From Clostridium tagluense (GTDB taxonomy: Bacteria > Bacillota > Clostridia > Clostridiales > Clostridiaceae): a stretch of 43,821 nucleotides of DNA. Of the stretch, positions 1 through 8,020 are shown one piece after another. Where the stretch lies: assembly GCF_003865095.1 (NCBI RefSeq), contig NZ_BHYK01000034.1, positions 1 to 43,821 of the forward strand, written 5' to 3'. Position numbers and translations under genes: made by a program. The stretch's first letter is position 1; every line of letters begins with the position of its first letter. Under the pieces are notes generated by a model. It was not told where the DNA came from. It saw nothing but the letters and a program-made list of their open reading frames with translations, and searched no databases.

Positions 1-91
1 GAAGGACCGCAAAATTCTACAAACTTGTCAAGTGTTTTATGCGAAAAAAGTGGGGGAATCAACAAAAATTAATGATACTAAAAATGAGTAA
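1..91 (+). other. Possible 3' end of an upstream plus-strand gene (unresolved)
   Basis: All three plus-strand frames stay open from the window edge, to stops ending at 72, 91 and 102. One of them could be the C-terminus of a gene starting outside the window. The frame ending at 91 has a plausible Lys/Glu-rich tail, but I cannot decide between frames and recognise no family. Positions 92-151 hold no gene that I can see. Confidence 0.2.
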
Positions 92-151
92 TCACAGGAA
101 CTAAGGAGTTTCCGTGAACGCTCTATTTTATAAAGGGGATTTATAAAAAGT

Positions 152-1588
152 TTACATTTTAACCGTTGTCTTTACTTCTACCTTTTTTGCTGCAATTAAG
201 AAAATTATCATTGCTACAATTGCTGCTATAATTCCTACTGAATATGAAATGCCTTGAGAAAGCTTAAATCCTTCCGGCGCAATCAAAATGTAGGAAGTAC
301 ATACCGCTGTCATAAATGTAGCTGGCACAGTCGCCATCCAATGATTTTTACCTATATTAACCATATACATACCTGCTGTCCATAATACTATAGCAGCTAA
401 AGTTTGATTAGACCATCCAAAGTATCTCCATATTATTGCAAAATCCATCTTAGTTAATATGAAACCTATTAAAAATAGTGGGATACTAATCATGAATCTA
501 TTTTTAATAGGACCTTGATTAAATTTTAATGCATCAGCTATAGTTAATCTTGCACTTCTAAATGCTGTATCTCCAGAAGTTATAGGACAAGCTACAACTC
601 CAAGTATAGCTAATACTCCGCCAACTTTTCCAAGTAAACTCATTGAAGATTGATTTACTACCCAAGCTGCTGTATGACCTGGCAAAGCCATAGTAGCATT
701 TAACTGCTCAACTCCTCCAAAGAAACTCATTGCTGCCGCTGCCCAAATTAATGCAACTATACCTTCCACTATCATTGAACCATAAAATATTTTTCTACCT
801 TGTTTTTCACTAGATATACATCTAGCCATTAAAGGTGATTGAGTTGAATGAAAGCCTGAAATAGCTCCACAAGCAATAGTTATGAATAACATAGGGAATA
901 CTGGGTTCTTACCTGGGTCTGAATGCATATTAACTAAATTAGATATTGTAACTTCTGGAATAGGATATCCTCCAAAAATCAAGGCACCAGCAATACCCAC
1001 TGCCATAATCAATAAACAAATTCCAAAAATAGGATATATCTTTCCTATAAGCTTATCTATTGGAAGCATTGTTGCCAATATATAATATGCAAATATTATG
1101 TAAATTAATAATTGTAAATTCATTCCTGTTAAATCTCTTAATATACCTGCAGGTCCTGTTACGAAAACTACTCCAACTAGTATTAAAACTATAACTGAAA
1201 ACACTCTCATAAAGTTTTTAAAGCCCTTACCAAGATATTTTCCTACAACTTCTGGTATACTTGCGCCATCATGTCTTACTGATAACATACCTGAAAAATA
1301 ATCGTGAACTCCACCTGCAAAAATACATCCAAAGACAATCCATAAAAATGCTACTGGTCCCCACATTGCGCCTGCAATAGCACCAAATATGGGTCCGAGT
1401 CCTGCAATGTTAAGAAATTGAATTAAGAAATTTTTCCATTGAGGCATCTCAACAAAATCTACACCATCTGCCAGCCTCACAGCCGGAGTTTGAATTTTCT
1501 CATCTGCGCCAAAAGCTTTTTCTACGATTGTACCATAAATAAAATAACCTGCAACAAGTGCAATAATTGCTAAAATAAATGAAACCAT
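152..1588 (-). CDS. cstA: CstA-family carbon starvation / pyruvate-type transporter
   Basis: A 478-residue polytopic membrane protein of the CstA family, whose members take up peptides or pyruvate (BtsT and CstA of E. coli) at the cytoplasmic membrane. The N-terminal family signature is clear: a first membrane helix, a segment near residues 45-75 containing FLNIAGLGPIFGAIAGA, then FAGGVHDYFSGMLSVRH. Roughly a dozen hydrophobic segments follow. The length is that of the short clostridial form rather than the ~700-residue E. coli CstA. The ATG is preceded by AGGAGG at good spacing. A LytS/LytTR two-component system lies directly upstream on the same strand, the usual partner of BtsT/CstA-type pyruvate transporters, so pyruvate uptake is a reasonable inference. 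Substrate is not shown by sequence. Confidence 0.9.
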   Translation of the reverse strand: MVSFILAIIALVAGYFIYGTIVEKAFGADEKIQTPAVRLADGVDFVEMPQWKNFLIQFLNIAGLGPIFGAIAGAMWGPVAFLWIVFGCIFAGGVHDYFSGMLSVRHDGASIPEVVGKYLGKGFKNFMRVFSVIVLILVGVVFVTGPAGILRDLTGMNLQLLIYIIFAYYILATMLPIDKLIGKIYPIFGICLLIMAVGIAGALIFGGYPIPEVTISNLVNMHSDPGKNPVFPMLFITIACGAISGFHSTQSPLMARCISSEKQGRKIFYGSMIVEGIVALIWAAAAMSFFGGVEQLNATMALPGHTAAWVVNQSSMSLLGKVGGVLAILGVVACPITSGDTAFRSARLTIADALKFNQGPIKNRFMISIPLFLIGFILTKMDFAIIWRYFGWSNQTLAAIVLWTAGMYMVNIGKNHWMATVPATFMTAVCTSYILIAPEGFKLSQGISYSVGIIAAIVAMIIFLIAAKKVEVKTTVKM

Positions 1589-1618
1589 TTGAACTCCTCC
1601 TAATTGTTTAATAACTAA

Positions 1619-1647
1619 ATTATAATATATTTTCGGGAATTGAAGAC
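1619..1647 (-). promoter_or_regulatory. Putative activator-dependent promoter of the CstA gene
   Basis: On the minus strand a perfect TATAAT lies at 1624-1619, about 30 bases before the CstA start. At the expected -35 distance (1647-1642) the sequence is GTCTTC, a poor match to TTGACA. A good -10 without a -35 fits a promoter needing an activator such as the adjacent LytTR regulator. No clear direct-repeat LytTR site was identified. Confidence 0.4.
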
Positions 1648-1670
1648 GGTTTCATACATGAACAAGCAAA

Positions 1671-1691
1671 AAAAGCACATAAAGTGCTTTT
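1671..1691 (-). terminator. Terminator of the lytS-lytTR operon
   Basis: AAAAGCAC and GTGCTTTT form an eight-base-pair hairpin with a five-base loop, followed on the minus strand by a run of T. It overlaps the stop codon (1690-1692) of the full-length regulator reading frame. That supports the longer frame being the ancestral gene, and separates the regulator transcript from cstA. Confidence 0.7.
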
Positions 1692-2391
1692 ATATACCCA
1701 TTATGTGTTTAAACTCAATTATATTATTTCTACTTACTGGTATATCTGCGTTCTCACCTTGTATCTTTAACATATAGGTATTGTTAAACCATGGAACTAT
1801 TTCTAGTATTTTATCAATATTTATTATATATGATCTATGACTTCTAAAAAAGAATTCCTTTGGAAGCTTTTTTTAGAATTCTGATATACTACAACTCACA
1901 TTGTACTGTTCCCCATTGATATAAATTAGTGTTTCCCGTTCTTTTGCTTCGCAGTAAGAAATTTGAGTTATGCTCCTTACAATCATTTTATTATCTTTCC
2001 AAAGGGTTATTTTGCTATTTGTAAATTTTTCATCTGAACATTTCTCAATTTTTTTCAATGTACTAACTATACGTTCTTCTGAATAGGGCTTTAATATGTA
2101 ATCATAAGCTTGAATTTCAAAAGCATCTACAGCATAATCCTTATGAGCCGTAATAAAAATAACAAGAGATTTTTTTGGGAAGTGGCTAATAATTTTGCCA
2201 AGTGCCATTCCATCCAGTTTGGGCATATTAATATCTAAAAAAATAATGTCGGGTTTGTTTAGTTCAATGTATTCTAGTGCAATAATCGAATCATCAAATT
2301 CCTCCATTATTTTAATGTTACTAAAATTGTTTATGAAATACTTTAGTTCTTCTCTTGAAGGAAATTCATCATCAACAATAATACAGTTCAC
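1690..2391 (-). pseudogene. LytTR-family response regulator interrupted by an in-frame stop
   Basis: Residues 1-172 give a normal receiver domain (acidic VDDE at the start, phospho-acceptor Asp53 in FLDINMP, conserved Thr/Lys region KPYSEER) plus the beginning of a LytTR DNA-binding domain. A TAA at 1873-1875 then stops translation. Reading on in the same frame gives 60 more residues, including FFRSHRSYIINIDKI and IPVSRNNIIEFK, the classic LytTR C-terminal half, with a stop at 1690-1692 inside the terminator. The family usually has Glu at the stop position, so a GAA to TAA change is the simplest explanation. The GTG start has GGGAG seven bases upstream and follows the LytS gene by a few bases. 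The truncated 172-residue product would probably not bind DNA. Confidence 0.85.
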
Positions 2392-2395
2392 ATTG

Positions 2396-4069
2396 TCACT
2401 CCCTTATTTTTCTAACATTGAAATGGATCCTGCTACCATTCTGGAGTCTTTCTATTTTTAATCCTTCGCCATAAATATATTTTAATCTATTATGAACATT
2501 TGACATTCCTATTCTATTTTCTTCCATTTTACTTTCATAGACTTTTTCTATAATCTCTTCTGAAATACCCACCCCATCATCCTCAATTGTTATCATAATA
2601 TTATTGCCCACAATTTTTTTTATTTCAATTGTCACTGTTCCATGTCCACTGCCCTCTAAAATACCGTGCTTTATAGAATTTTCAACTATTGGTTGAATTA
2701 TAAGACTTGGGATCTTAACATCTAAATTATCTTCAATATTATAAATTATATGAAGTTTTTCTCCAAACCTTGCTTTTTCTATCTCTATATAGGCTTTAAC
2801 CTGCTCTAGTTCTCTATAAATGTCTACAGGCTTTTCTCCGGCTTCTAAATTATACCTTAAGTAAGTGGATAAATTTATAATTAATTCTCTTGCGCGATTA
2901 GGATTAAGTCTAATAAAGGAAATTATAGTATTTAGCGCATTAAACAAAAAATGTGGATTTATTTGAGCTTGCAACGCCTTTATTTCAGCCTTATTTGCCA
3001 TATGCTTTAGCTCTCCAAGTTTACTTATTTCTAGTTGAGTAGAAATAATTTGAGACAATCCTACAGCTAAATTTATATTTCTAAAGGAAATTGCATTATT
3101 TTTGCAATAATATATTTTTAATGTGCCTATCATTTTGTTTCCTTCTCTTAAAGGAGCAATAATTGCAGATTTTAAATTACAATTTATATTTGGACAATCT
3201 ATTTGCTCTGCATTAGCTAAGGAGACCAAATCACCCTCCTTAATAACTTTTTTTGTAGCCTCTGTTATAATTCTATGTCCTTTTATATGATGATCAGCAC
3301 CTACACCTACATGAGCTAATATATACTCCTTATTTGTTATAGCTACTGCATCTGCACCAATAGACTCTCTTATTATACTACATATCTGTTCTAATGAGTT
3401 TCCATCCATTTCTCTAAAATATGGCAAGGTTTTATTAGCTATCTCCAGTGCTATTTGTGCTTGCTTTGCTGCAATCTCTTCCTTTTCATCATAGATTTTT
3501 TGAATTATTACTATTAATATTGCAATACCTATGGCATTAGTAAAGCTCATAGGAAAATATATATTTTTTACAATAGTTAAAGCTTCGCTAAAAGGGTGTG
3601 CCATTGTAAGTATTAAAGCCATCTCTAAAATTTCCATTAGAAGTCCACCAATTAACCCATACACCCACTTGTTATTTTCATTTGATATCTTATATAAGAT
3701 TCCTGCAAATATTCCTGAGATTATAGTGGTTATCATGCAGGGTATTGATGTAATTCCTCCAATATCTACTAGTAACCTGTGCATTCCAGCAATTACTCCT
3801 GCCATGAGCCCTACAAAAGGACCACAGAGTATTCCCCCTGCCATTACACCAATAATTCTAGTGTTAGCAATAGCCCCATTAACTTCTGTTCCTGTGTAGG
3901 TTCCCAAAATTCCAAATGATCCGAAAATTATTGAAAGCATAATTAAATCTCTTTTTTTAAATTTATCCCTTTGCACTATATTCTTAAAGCTTCCTATCCT
4001 AGAAACAAAAAAAGCAATAAGAATTACATAACCTAAATTATTAGTAAGACTTCTTAAAAGTTCAATCAT
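2396..4069 (-). CDS. lytS: LytS/BtsS-type sensor histidine kinase
   Basis: 557 residues. The order is an N-terminal membrane domain of the 5TM LYT type (about residues 1-190, with NTRIIGVMAGGILCGPFVGL), a GAF-like region (about 215-345), and a LytS-type kinase domain. The phospho-acceptor motif is QINPHFLFNALN with His373, followed by an ATPase domain with N-box IVENSIKHG (Asn464) and G-box DDGVG (about 497-501). It should sense an extracellular or membrane signal and phosphorylate the response regulator encoded four bases downstream. In related BtsS/YehU systems the signal is pyruvate and the target is a CstA-family transporter, which matches this neighbourhood. ATG with ATGGAG eight bases upstream. 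Confidence 0.9.
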   Translation of the reverse strand: MIELLRSLTNNLGYVILIAFFVSRIGSFKNIVQRDKFKKRDLIMLSIIFGSFGILGTYTGTEVNGAIANTRIIGVMAGGILCGPFVGLMAGVIAGMHRLLVDIGGITSIPCMITTIISGIFAGILYKISNENNKWVYGLIGGLLMEILEMALILTMAHPFSEALTIVKNIYFPMSFTNAIGIAILIVIIQKIYDEKEEIAAKQAQIALEIANKTLPYFREMDGNSLEQICSIIRESIGADAVAITNKEYILAHVGVGADHHIKGHRIITEATKKVIKEGDLVSLANAEQIDCPNINCNLKSAIIAPLREGNKMIGTLKIYYCKNNAISFRNINLAVGLSQIISTQLEISKLGELKHMANKAEIKALQAQINPHFLFNALNTIISFIRLNPNRARELIINLSTYLRYNLEAGEKPVDIYRELEQVKAYIEIEKARFGEKLHIIYNIEDNLDVKIPSLIIQPIVENSIKHGILEGSGHGTVTIEIKKIVGNNIMITIEDDGVGISEEIIEKVYESKMEENRIGMSNVHNRLKYIYGEGLKIERLQNGSRIHFNVRKIRE

Positions 4070-4278
4070 ACATATAACTCCATTTCACCTAACGTCCTAT
4101 TCAAATAAATAACAAGTCAGTATACTAGTCTATTCTAGCTTGATTTATTTTCATGTACATAAAGAAGGTTTTATAAATATTATATACAATATTCTCTAAT
4201 ATATAAAGATATAAAATCTATGCTATAATTGATGTAACATTATTTAAAATGAATAAAAAAGATAAAGGGTGATTTATT

Positions 4279-4632
4279 ATGTTATCTTTAGAAACTTTCA
4301 GAAAATATTGCCTAAGCAAAAAAGGCGTTACAGAGTGTTTCCCCTTTGATGATGAAACACTAGTTTTTAAGGTTGGCTCTAAAATGTTTGCCTTAACAAA
4401 TATCAATAAACCAATACTCGAAATCAACTTAAAATGTGAGCCTTTTATGTCCCTAGATTTACGTAGAGACTTTGCTTCAATTATTCCAGGGTACCATATG
4501 AATAAAAAACATTGGAACACTATAATTCTTGATGGTTCAATTTCTGATGATAAAATCCTCTTTCTAGTGGATTTATCTTTCGACCTTGTATATACTGGAT
4601 TAAAGAAAAGCGAAAAAGAAGAACTAGAATAG
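4279..4632 (+). CDS. MmcQ/YjbR family DNA-binding-like protein
   Basis: 117 residues matching the MmcQ/YjbR family: the start LSLETFRKYCLSKKGVTECFPFDD, KMFAL in the middle, PGYHMNKKHWNTI, and a C-terminal region beginning SYDLV-like (FDLVYTGLKK). The family has a CyaY-like fold related to double-wing DNA-binding domains. Its biological role is poorly defined. The start has AAAGGGTG upstream, and a TATAAT-like -10 occurs near 4221. A perfect 19-base palindrome (4636-4654) separates it from the next gene without a T-run, so the two may be cotranscribed. Confidence 0.85.
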   Translation: MLSLETFRKYCLSKKGVTECFPFDDETLVFKVGSKMFALTNINKPILEINLKCEPFMSLDLRRDFASIIPGYHMNKKHWNTIILDGSISDDKILFLVDLSFDLVYTGLKKSEKEELE

Positions 4633-4685
4633 GCCAAGCAATTAATAATTGCTTCGTGCCCCAGATAACGACAGGAGGGTCTTTA

Positions 4686-5294
4686 ATGAAAATGATTTTT
4701 TTTGATACAGAAACTACTGGTATAAGACCAGGAAGCATATGTCAGTTAAGTTACATACTTGTTGATACTAGTTATAAACCTATAAAAACAATAGGTAAAA
4801 ATACATTCTTTACGGTAGACTACGTAGAACCTTCTGCCGAAGATGTGCATGGTTTTAGTGTAGATGCATTATTTGTACTAAGCGATGGCAAAACTTTTGA
4901 AGATTCTTATGAAGATTTTATTGATGATTTTATTAATGCAGATATTCTTATAGGACACAATGTTAATTTTGATATAAAATTTTTAACTCACGAGCTCAAA
5001 AATTGTGGACATACTCTAAATCCTAACCATATTTTTTGTACAATGAAATATTATAAAGACATATGCAAACTTTACTCTGCACGTGGAGGCTATAAAAATC
5101 CGAAATTATCAGAAGCCATTACCTTCCTTGAATTAAATGAAAATGAAATAAATTTAAAAAGTAATGAATATTTTGGAGATACTGCAAATTTTCATGATGC
5201 TAGATTTGATACTACTGCAACTTATTTACTAGTAACAGAGGGTATTAAGAAAGGTTTTATCCCTAAACATTATTTTTCGCAACTTGCTAAGTAA
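4686..5294 (+). CDS. DnaQ-like 3'-5' exonuclease
   Basis: 202 residues with the DEDDh exonuclease motifs: ExoI FFDTETTG (Asp and Glu), ExoII IGHNVNFDIKFL, and ExoIII HDARFDTTAT with His and Asp. It should degrade DNA or RNA from the 3' end with two metal ions, as a stand-alone proofreading-type or small exonuclease. I place the start at ATG 4686 because AGGAGG lies at 4673-4678, seven bases upstream. A GTG at 4656 in the same frame would place the RBS inside the gene. The C-terminus shows no extra domain. Confidence 0.88.
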   Translation: MKMIFFDTETTGIRPGSICQLSYILVDTSYKPIKTIGKNTFFTVDYVEPSAEDVHGFSVDALFVLSDGKTFEDSYEDFIDDFINADILIGHNVNFDIKFLTHELKNCGHTLNPNHIFCTMKYYKDICKLYSARGGYKNPKLSEAITFLELNENEINLKSNEYFGDTANFHDARFDTTATYLLVTEGIKKGFIPKHYFSQLAK

Positions 5295-5331
5295 TTTTTA
5301 CGGGTATACAATGTGCTATTACAATTTACGA

Positions 5332-5457
5332 GTTTTTTCTTGGATTCTGCTATAAATAAAAGGATATATCGCTAAAAATGCATTCACATCGCTAAGTAAT
5401 TGTTCAGATGCATTTTACGCAATATATCCTTTTGTTAGCATAATCCAATAAAAAACA
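5332..5457. repeat. Palindromic repeat element (~125 bp), complete copy
   Basis: Two arms of about 50 bases are near-perfect inverted copies. The left arm includes TTGGATTCTGCTA and AAAGGATATATCGC; the right arm, read on the other strand, includes TTGGATTATGCTA and AAAGGATATATTGCG. Both are followed by ATGCAT and a loop of about 25 bases, and bounded by runs of T. It sits between convergent genes and has no coding capacity. It resembles a MITE or a dispersed palindromic (REP-like) element. A half copy occurs at 6708-6767. Confidence 0.8.
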
Positions 5458-5527
5458 ATAAAGTTCAAAAGTTACATTCACTATATTACTACTAGCTTTA
5501 CCCATATTAAGAAATGATACAGGAATA

Positions 5528-6079
5528 TTACAATTTTAATATTCCTTGAATTTTATCTCTAACTTCCCTTGGTAAATTGCCTTTTAATGCTCTTTCTAAT
5601 AAAGTGGACTTCTTTACTCCATTTAATGATAGATAATTTTCTATCATCTTTACTTTTATATCCCTACCAGGAATTAATTGATAAATTACATACCAGTCTT
5701 CTAAAGAACTCAATGGTACATTTACTCCATTAATTTTTTTATATTCTGAAATAGACGTATGATCAAAGATGTATTCATATGTTCCATTCTTGTAATTAAT
5801 GCTAAGTCCTGCCATAAGATCAATATCAACTCCATGGACAACATATTCGTAAAAATATTTTGTAGAATATGTATCTGATTTTTCCCTGACTTTCTTTTCA
5901 CCAATACTTTTTAAAATTTTGTCTACTTTTTCAATATCATTTAAATCTACTAAAATATCAATATCATTAGGATTGTCTATAAGCCCATAATGATGCAATA
6001 AAATAGATGCACCTACAGCCCATACAACTCCATTTTCATTTAATTTTTCACCAATATAACTTAAAGCTTCAAAAATCAT
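5528..6079 (-). CDS. Nucleotidyltransferase-fold protein
   Basis: 183 residues. GASILLHHYG followed by DIDILVDL gives the GxS...DxD metal-binding pattern of the nucleotidyltransferase superfamily (MNT/AbiEii/aminoglycoside adenylyltransferase-like), with a third acidic site in VDIDLMAG. It probably transfers NMP to a protein, RNA or small molecule; the substrate cannot be told from sequence. ATG is preceded by AGGGGGAAGAA. No partner HEPN or antitoxin gene is adjacent, so a toxin-antitoxin role is not supported. A short palindrome (5522-5545) overlaps the stop. Confidence 0.75.
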   Translation of the reverse strand: MIFEALSYIGEKLNENGVVWAVGASILLHHYGLIDNPNDIDILVDLNDIEKVDKILKSIGEKKVREKSDTYSTKYFYEYVVHGVDIDLMAGLSINYKNGTYEYIFDHTSISEYKKINGVNVPLSSLEDWYVIYQLIPGRDIKVKMIENYLSLNGVKKSTLLERALKGNLPREVRDKIQGILKL

Positions 6080-6185
6080 TTCTTCCCCCTAATTAACTAA
6101 ATATTGTTTTCATTATTATTAATAGGAATATATACTTGACCTTATAGCCTTCTCTAAGAAAAAACGCTTAAATTATAATAGGACG

Positions 6186-6611
6186 TTATTCTGTCTTTTC
6201 AAAGAGTTTTTGAAACCTACTCCACATATCTCCATTAGCTTTTTTAAGGTTTACAACTCTAAATTTTTCATTGACAAATGCATGAGTTGTACTGCCTTTA
6301 GCTAAAATTTTCCCATCTTTTTCTCTAATAACATTATAATTAAATATTACCTTAGCACCATTTAACTCTTTCATAAATGTTTGAATTATAATTATATCCT
6401 CATATTTTGCCCCTTCTTTGTACCTACAAGAACTCTCTACCACTGGTAACATAATATTATTTTCTTCCATTTCTTTATACGTCATCCCTATTTCTGTTAT
6501 ATATTCTGTTCTTCCTACTTCAAACCAAGCATAATAATTTGAATGATGCACTATTCCCATTTGATCTGTCTCTACATACCTTACTTTTAATTTTGTTTCA
6601 TTAATGTACAT
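6186..6611 (-). CDS. YbgC/FadM-type acyl-CoA thioesterase (hotdog fold)
   Basis: 141 residues. The signature VRYVETDQMGIVHHSNYYAW carries the catalytic Asp and the HHSNY motif of the YbgC/4HBT hotdog family, which hydrolyses acyl-CoA or acyl-ACP in the cytoplasm. I chose the ATG at 6611 because GGGAG stands eight bases before it. An upstream ATG at 6632 is possible but lacks a clear RBS. It is monocistronic, between the nucleotidyltransferase gene and the half repeat. Confidence 0.88.
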   Translation of the reverse strand: MYINETKLKVRYVETDQMGIVHHSNYYAWFEVGRTEYITEIGMTYKEMEENNIMLPVVESSCRYKEGAKYEDIIIIQTFMKELNGAKVIFNYNVIREKDGKILAKGSTTHAFVNEKFRVVNLKKANGDMWSRFQKLFEKTE

Positions 6612-6707
6612 GTCCACTTCTCCCATCTGCATAAATATTAGGTCAACTCTCTTAATTAGTTTTAAGTCATGTTTGCTTTCACATAATAATACTTCTTTTG
6701 AAGCTTA

Positions 6708-6767
6708 AATGTTTTTTCTTAGATTATGCTAACAAAAGTATATATTGCGCAGAATGCATTCGAACAA
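6708..6767. repeat. Half copy of the palindromic repeat
   Basis: From the T-run at 6711 onward, TTAGATTATGCTAACAAAAG and TATATTGCGCAGAATGCATT match the right arm of the element at 5332-5457 (read on the opposite strand) with only a few substitutions. The second arm is missing. The repeat edge abuts the stop codon (6771-6773) of the unknown gene, suggesting insertion at, or decay into, that gene's 3' end. Confidence 0.75.
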
Positions 6768-6770
6768 GTT

Positions 6771-7496
6771 TTAGAAATCATATATTATACCATCGCAAAA
6801 CACCCTTTTAATAACTCTATTATCCACATAAATCTGAATTGTATCACCTTTTTTCAAGTACAATTCTACAGGTAAATTAAGTTCATAAGCAAAATTCCCT
6901 GATTTTATTTTTAGTTTTGTCTTGTGAACATGGTTTCTTAATGACAAATCAGCAAGGTCTGCTCCTAATAACAAACCCTGTCCTGAGGATATACTATCAA
7001 TTTGTATTCTTGGATAATCAATGATTTTTGCAACCATAGGAATATGATTTTCTAATTTTTCACTATTAATATAATCTATTTCCTCATCTATAATTATAGA
7101 GTTATTTTCAATTACAACATTATTAATATCAATCAAAAAATATGCATTAATTTGTTCTTTTTTAATACTTTTATAATAAACATCTTCTTCATACCGTAAT
7201 ATTCTAAGATATACCAGTTTCAATAATTCATCATAAGTATTATCTTTGAATTTACCAAATTCTTTAATTATTATATTGTCTATACTTTTAGTTAATCTAA
7301 GTTCATTGATTTTACCTAAAATACTTTTACAGCCTAAAAACCCAGCTAATTCAGATTTAATCTTATTTACATTAAAATCGTTATCTGAAAGCTTTACATC
7401 TGTACTAGCAACCATAAATACATTTGTATATTGAGGATATGCTGATTGAATAAAGCCTAAATATTTTTTATTTCTATCATATACATTAAATGGCAT
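6771..7496 (-). CDS. Hypothetical protein, 241 residues
   Basis: I do not recognise a family. The protein is soluble, rich in Ile, Asp and Lys, with alternating beta-rich segments. The first ~30 residues look like the start of a beta sheet (MPFNVYDRNKKYLGFI). The C-terminal ~60 residues (KLKIKSGNFAYELNLPVEL, then GDTIQIYVDNRVIKRVF) resemble a small beta-barrel. No signal peptide or membrane helix is visible. The ATG has AAGGAAGTG upstream. It stands alone, with a short AT-rich gap upstream that holds no other gene. Confidence 0.7.
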   Translation of the reverse strand: MPFNVYDRNKKYLGFIQSAYPQYTNVFMVASTDVKLSDNDFNVNKIKSELAGFLGCKSILGKINELRLTKSIDNIIIKEFGKFKDNTYDELLKLVYLRILRYEEDVYYKSIKKEQINAYFLIDINNVVIENNSIIIDEEIDYINSEKLENHIPMVAKIIDYPRIQIDSISSGQGLLLGADLADLSLRNHVHKTKLKIKSGNFAYELNLPVELYLKKGDTIQIYVDNRVIKRVFCDGIIYDF

Positions 7497-7774
7497 ATAA
7501 AGTCACTTCCTTGTAAATTATTATTTTATTATATACATAAAATACTCCATATTAGTATTATACACACTATTTAAAATTCATAAATACAAATTTTATAAAT
7601 TATTATTTTATTTGGTTAATTAAGAATAAAAAAGTATTTTTAATAATTTTTCGTACAAATATTTTCATGATATTAGGGTTATATTAATATAAGCAATTCA
7701 AAAATTAAACTATAATACTGAATAATTGTTTTTTCAAGGCTACTTTATCAATTAATATAAAAGGAGGAGTATTT

Positions 7775-7939
7775 ATGGACAATAATAAAAGTCATATGAA
7801 AACTGATAAAAAAACTAATGCAGAACTTAGAAAAATGTTCCCTCAAAGTGGTGGGGATATAGGAATTGAAAATGGCGAAAAAATAGATGCAAATAATGAC
7901 AAATTAACAAAGCGTTCCAAATTATCTCATAACAAATAG
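7775..7939 (+). CDS. Small hydrophilic protein, 54 residues
   Basis: A short gene with a near-ideal ribosome binding site (AGGAGG at 7762-7767) before the ATG, a TATAAT at 7711-7716, and a strong hairpin just after the stop. The product (MDNNKSHMKTDKKTNAELRK at the start, then an acidic/amide middle and Lys-rich tail) is highly charged, without Cys or membrane helices. It somewhat recalls small spore or stress proteins, but I recognise no family. The neighbouring ger operon makes a sporulation role conceivable, not shown. Confidence 0.65.
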   Translation: MDNNKSHMKTDKKTNAELRKMFPQSGGDIGIENGEKIDANNDKLTKRSKLSHNK

Positions 7940-7962
7940 TATTTTATCACCACAGTCATAAG

Positions 7963-8001
7963 GAGCAGATACCCAACCAATTTTGGGTTAGTTATCTGCT
8001 C
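7963..8001. terminator. Bidirectional terminator hairpin
   Basis: GAGCAGATA and TATCTGCTC, with inner CCCAACC/GGGTTAG, form a stem of about 16 pairs between convergent genes (the 54-residue gene and the ger operon). T-runs are weak on both sides, but the position fits transcription termination from both directions. Confidence 0.65.
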
Positions 8002-8020
8002 GCATCATTTATTTGCAACT

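Noticed and set aside
92-151. Insertion-sequence end at the left edge
   Set aside because: The sequence suggested a possible element boundary, but no inverted repeat or transposase could be shown within the window.
5528-6079. Toxin-antitoxin pair around the nucleotidyltransferase
   Set aside because: No adjacent HEPN, antitoxin or overlapping partner gene is present.
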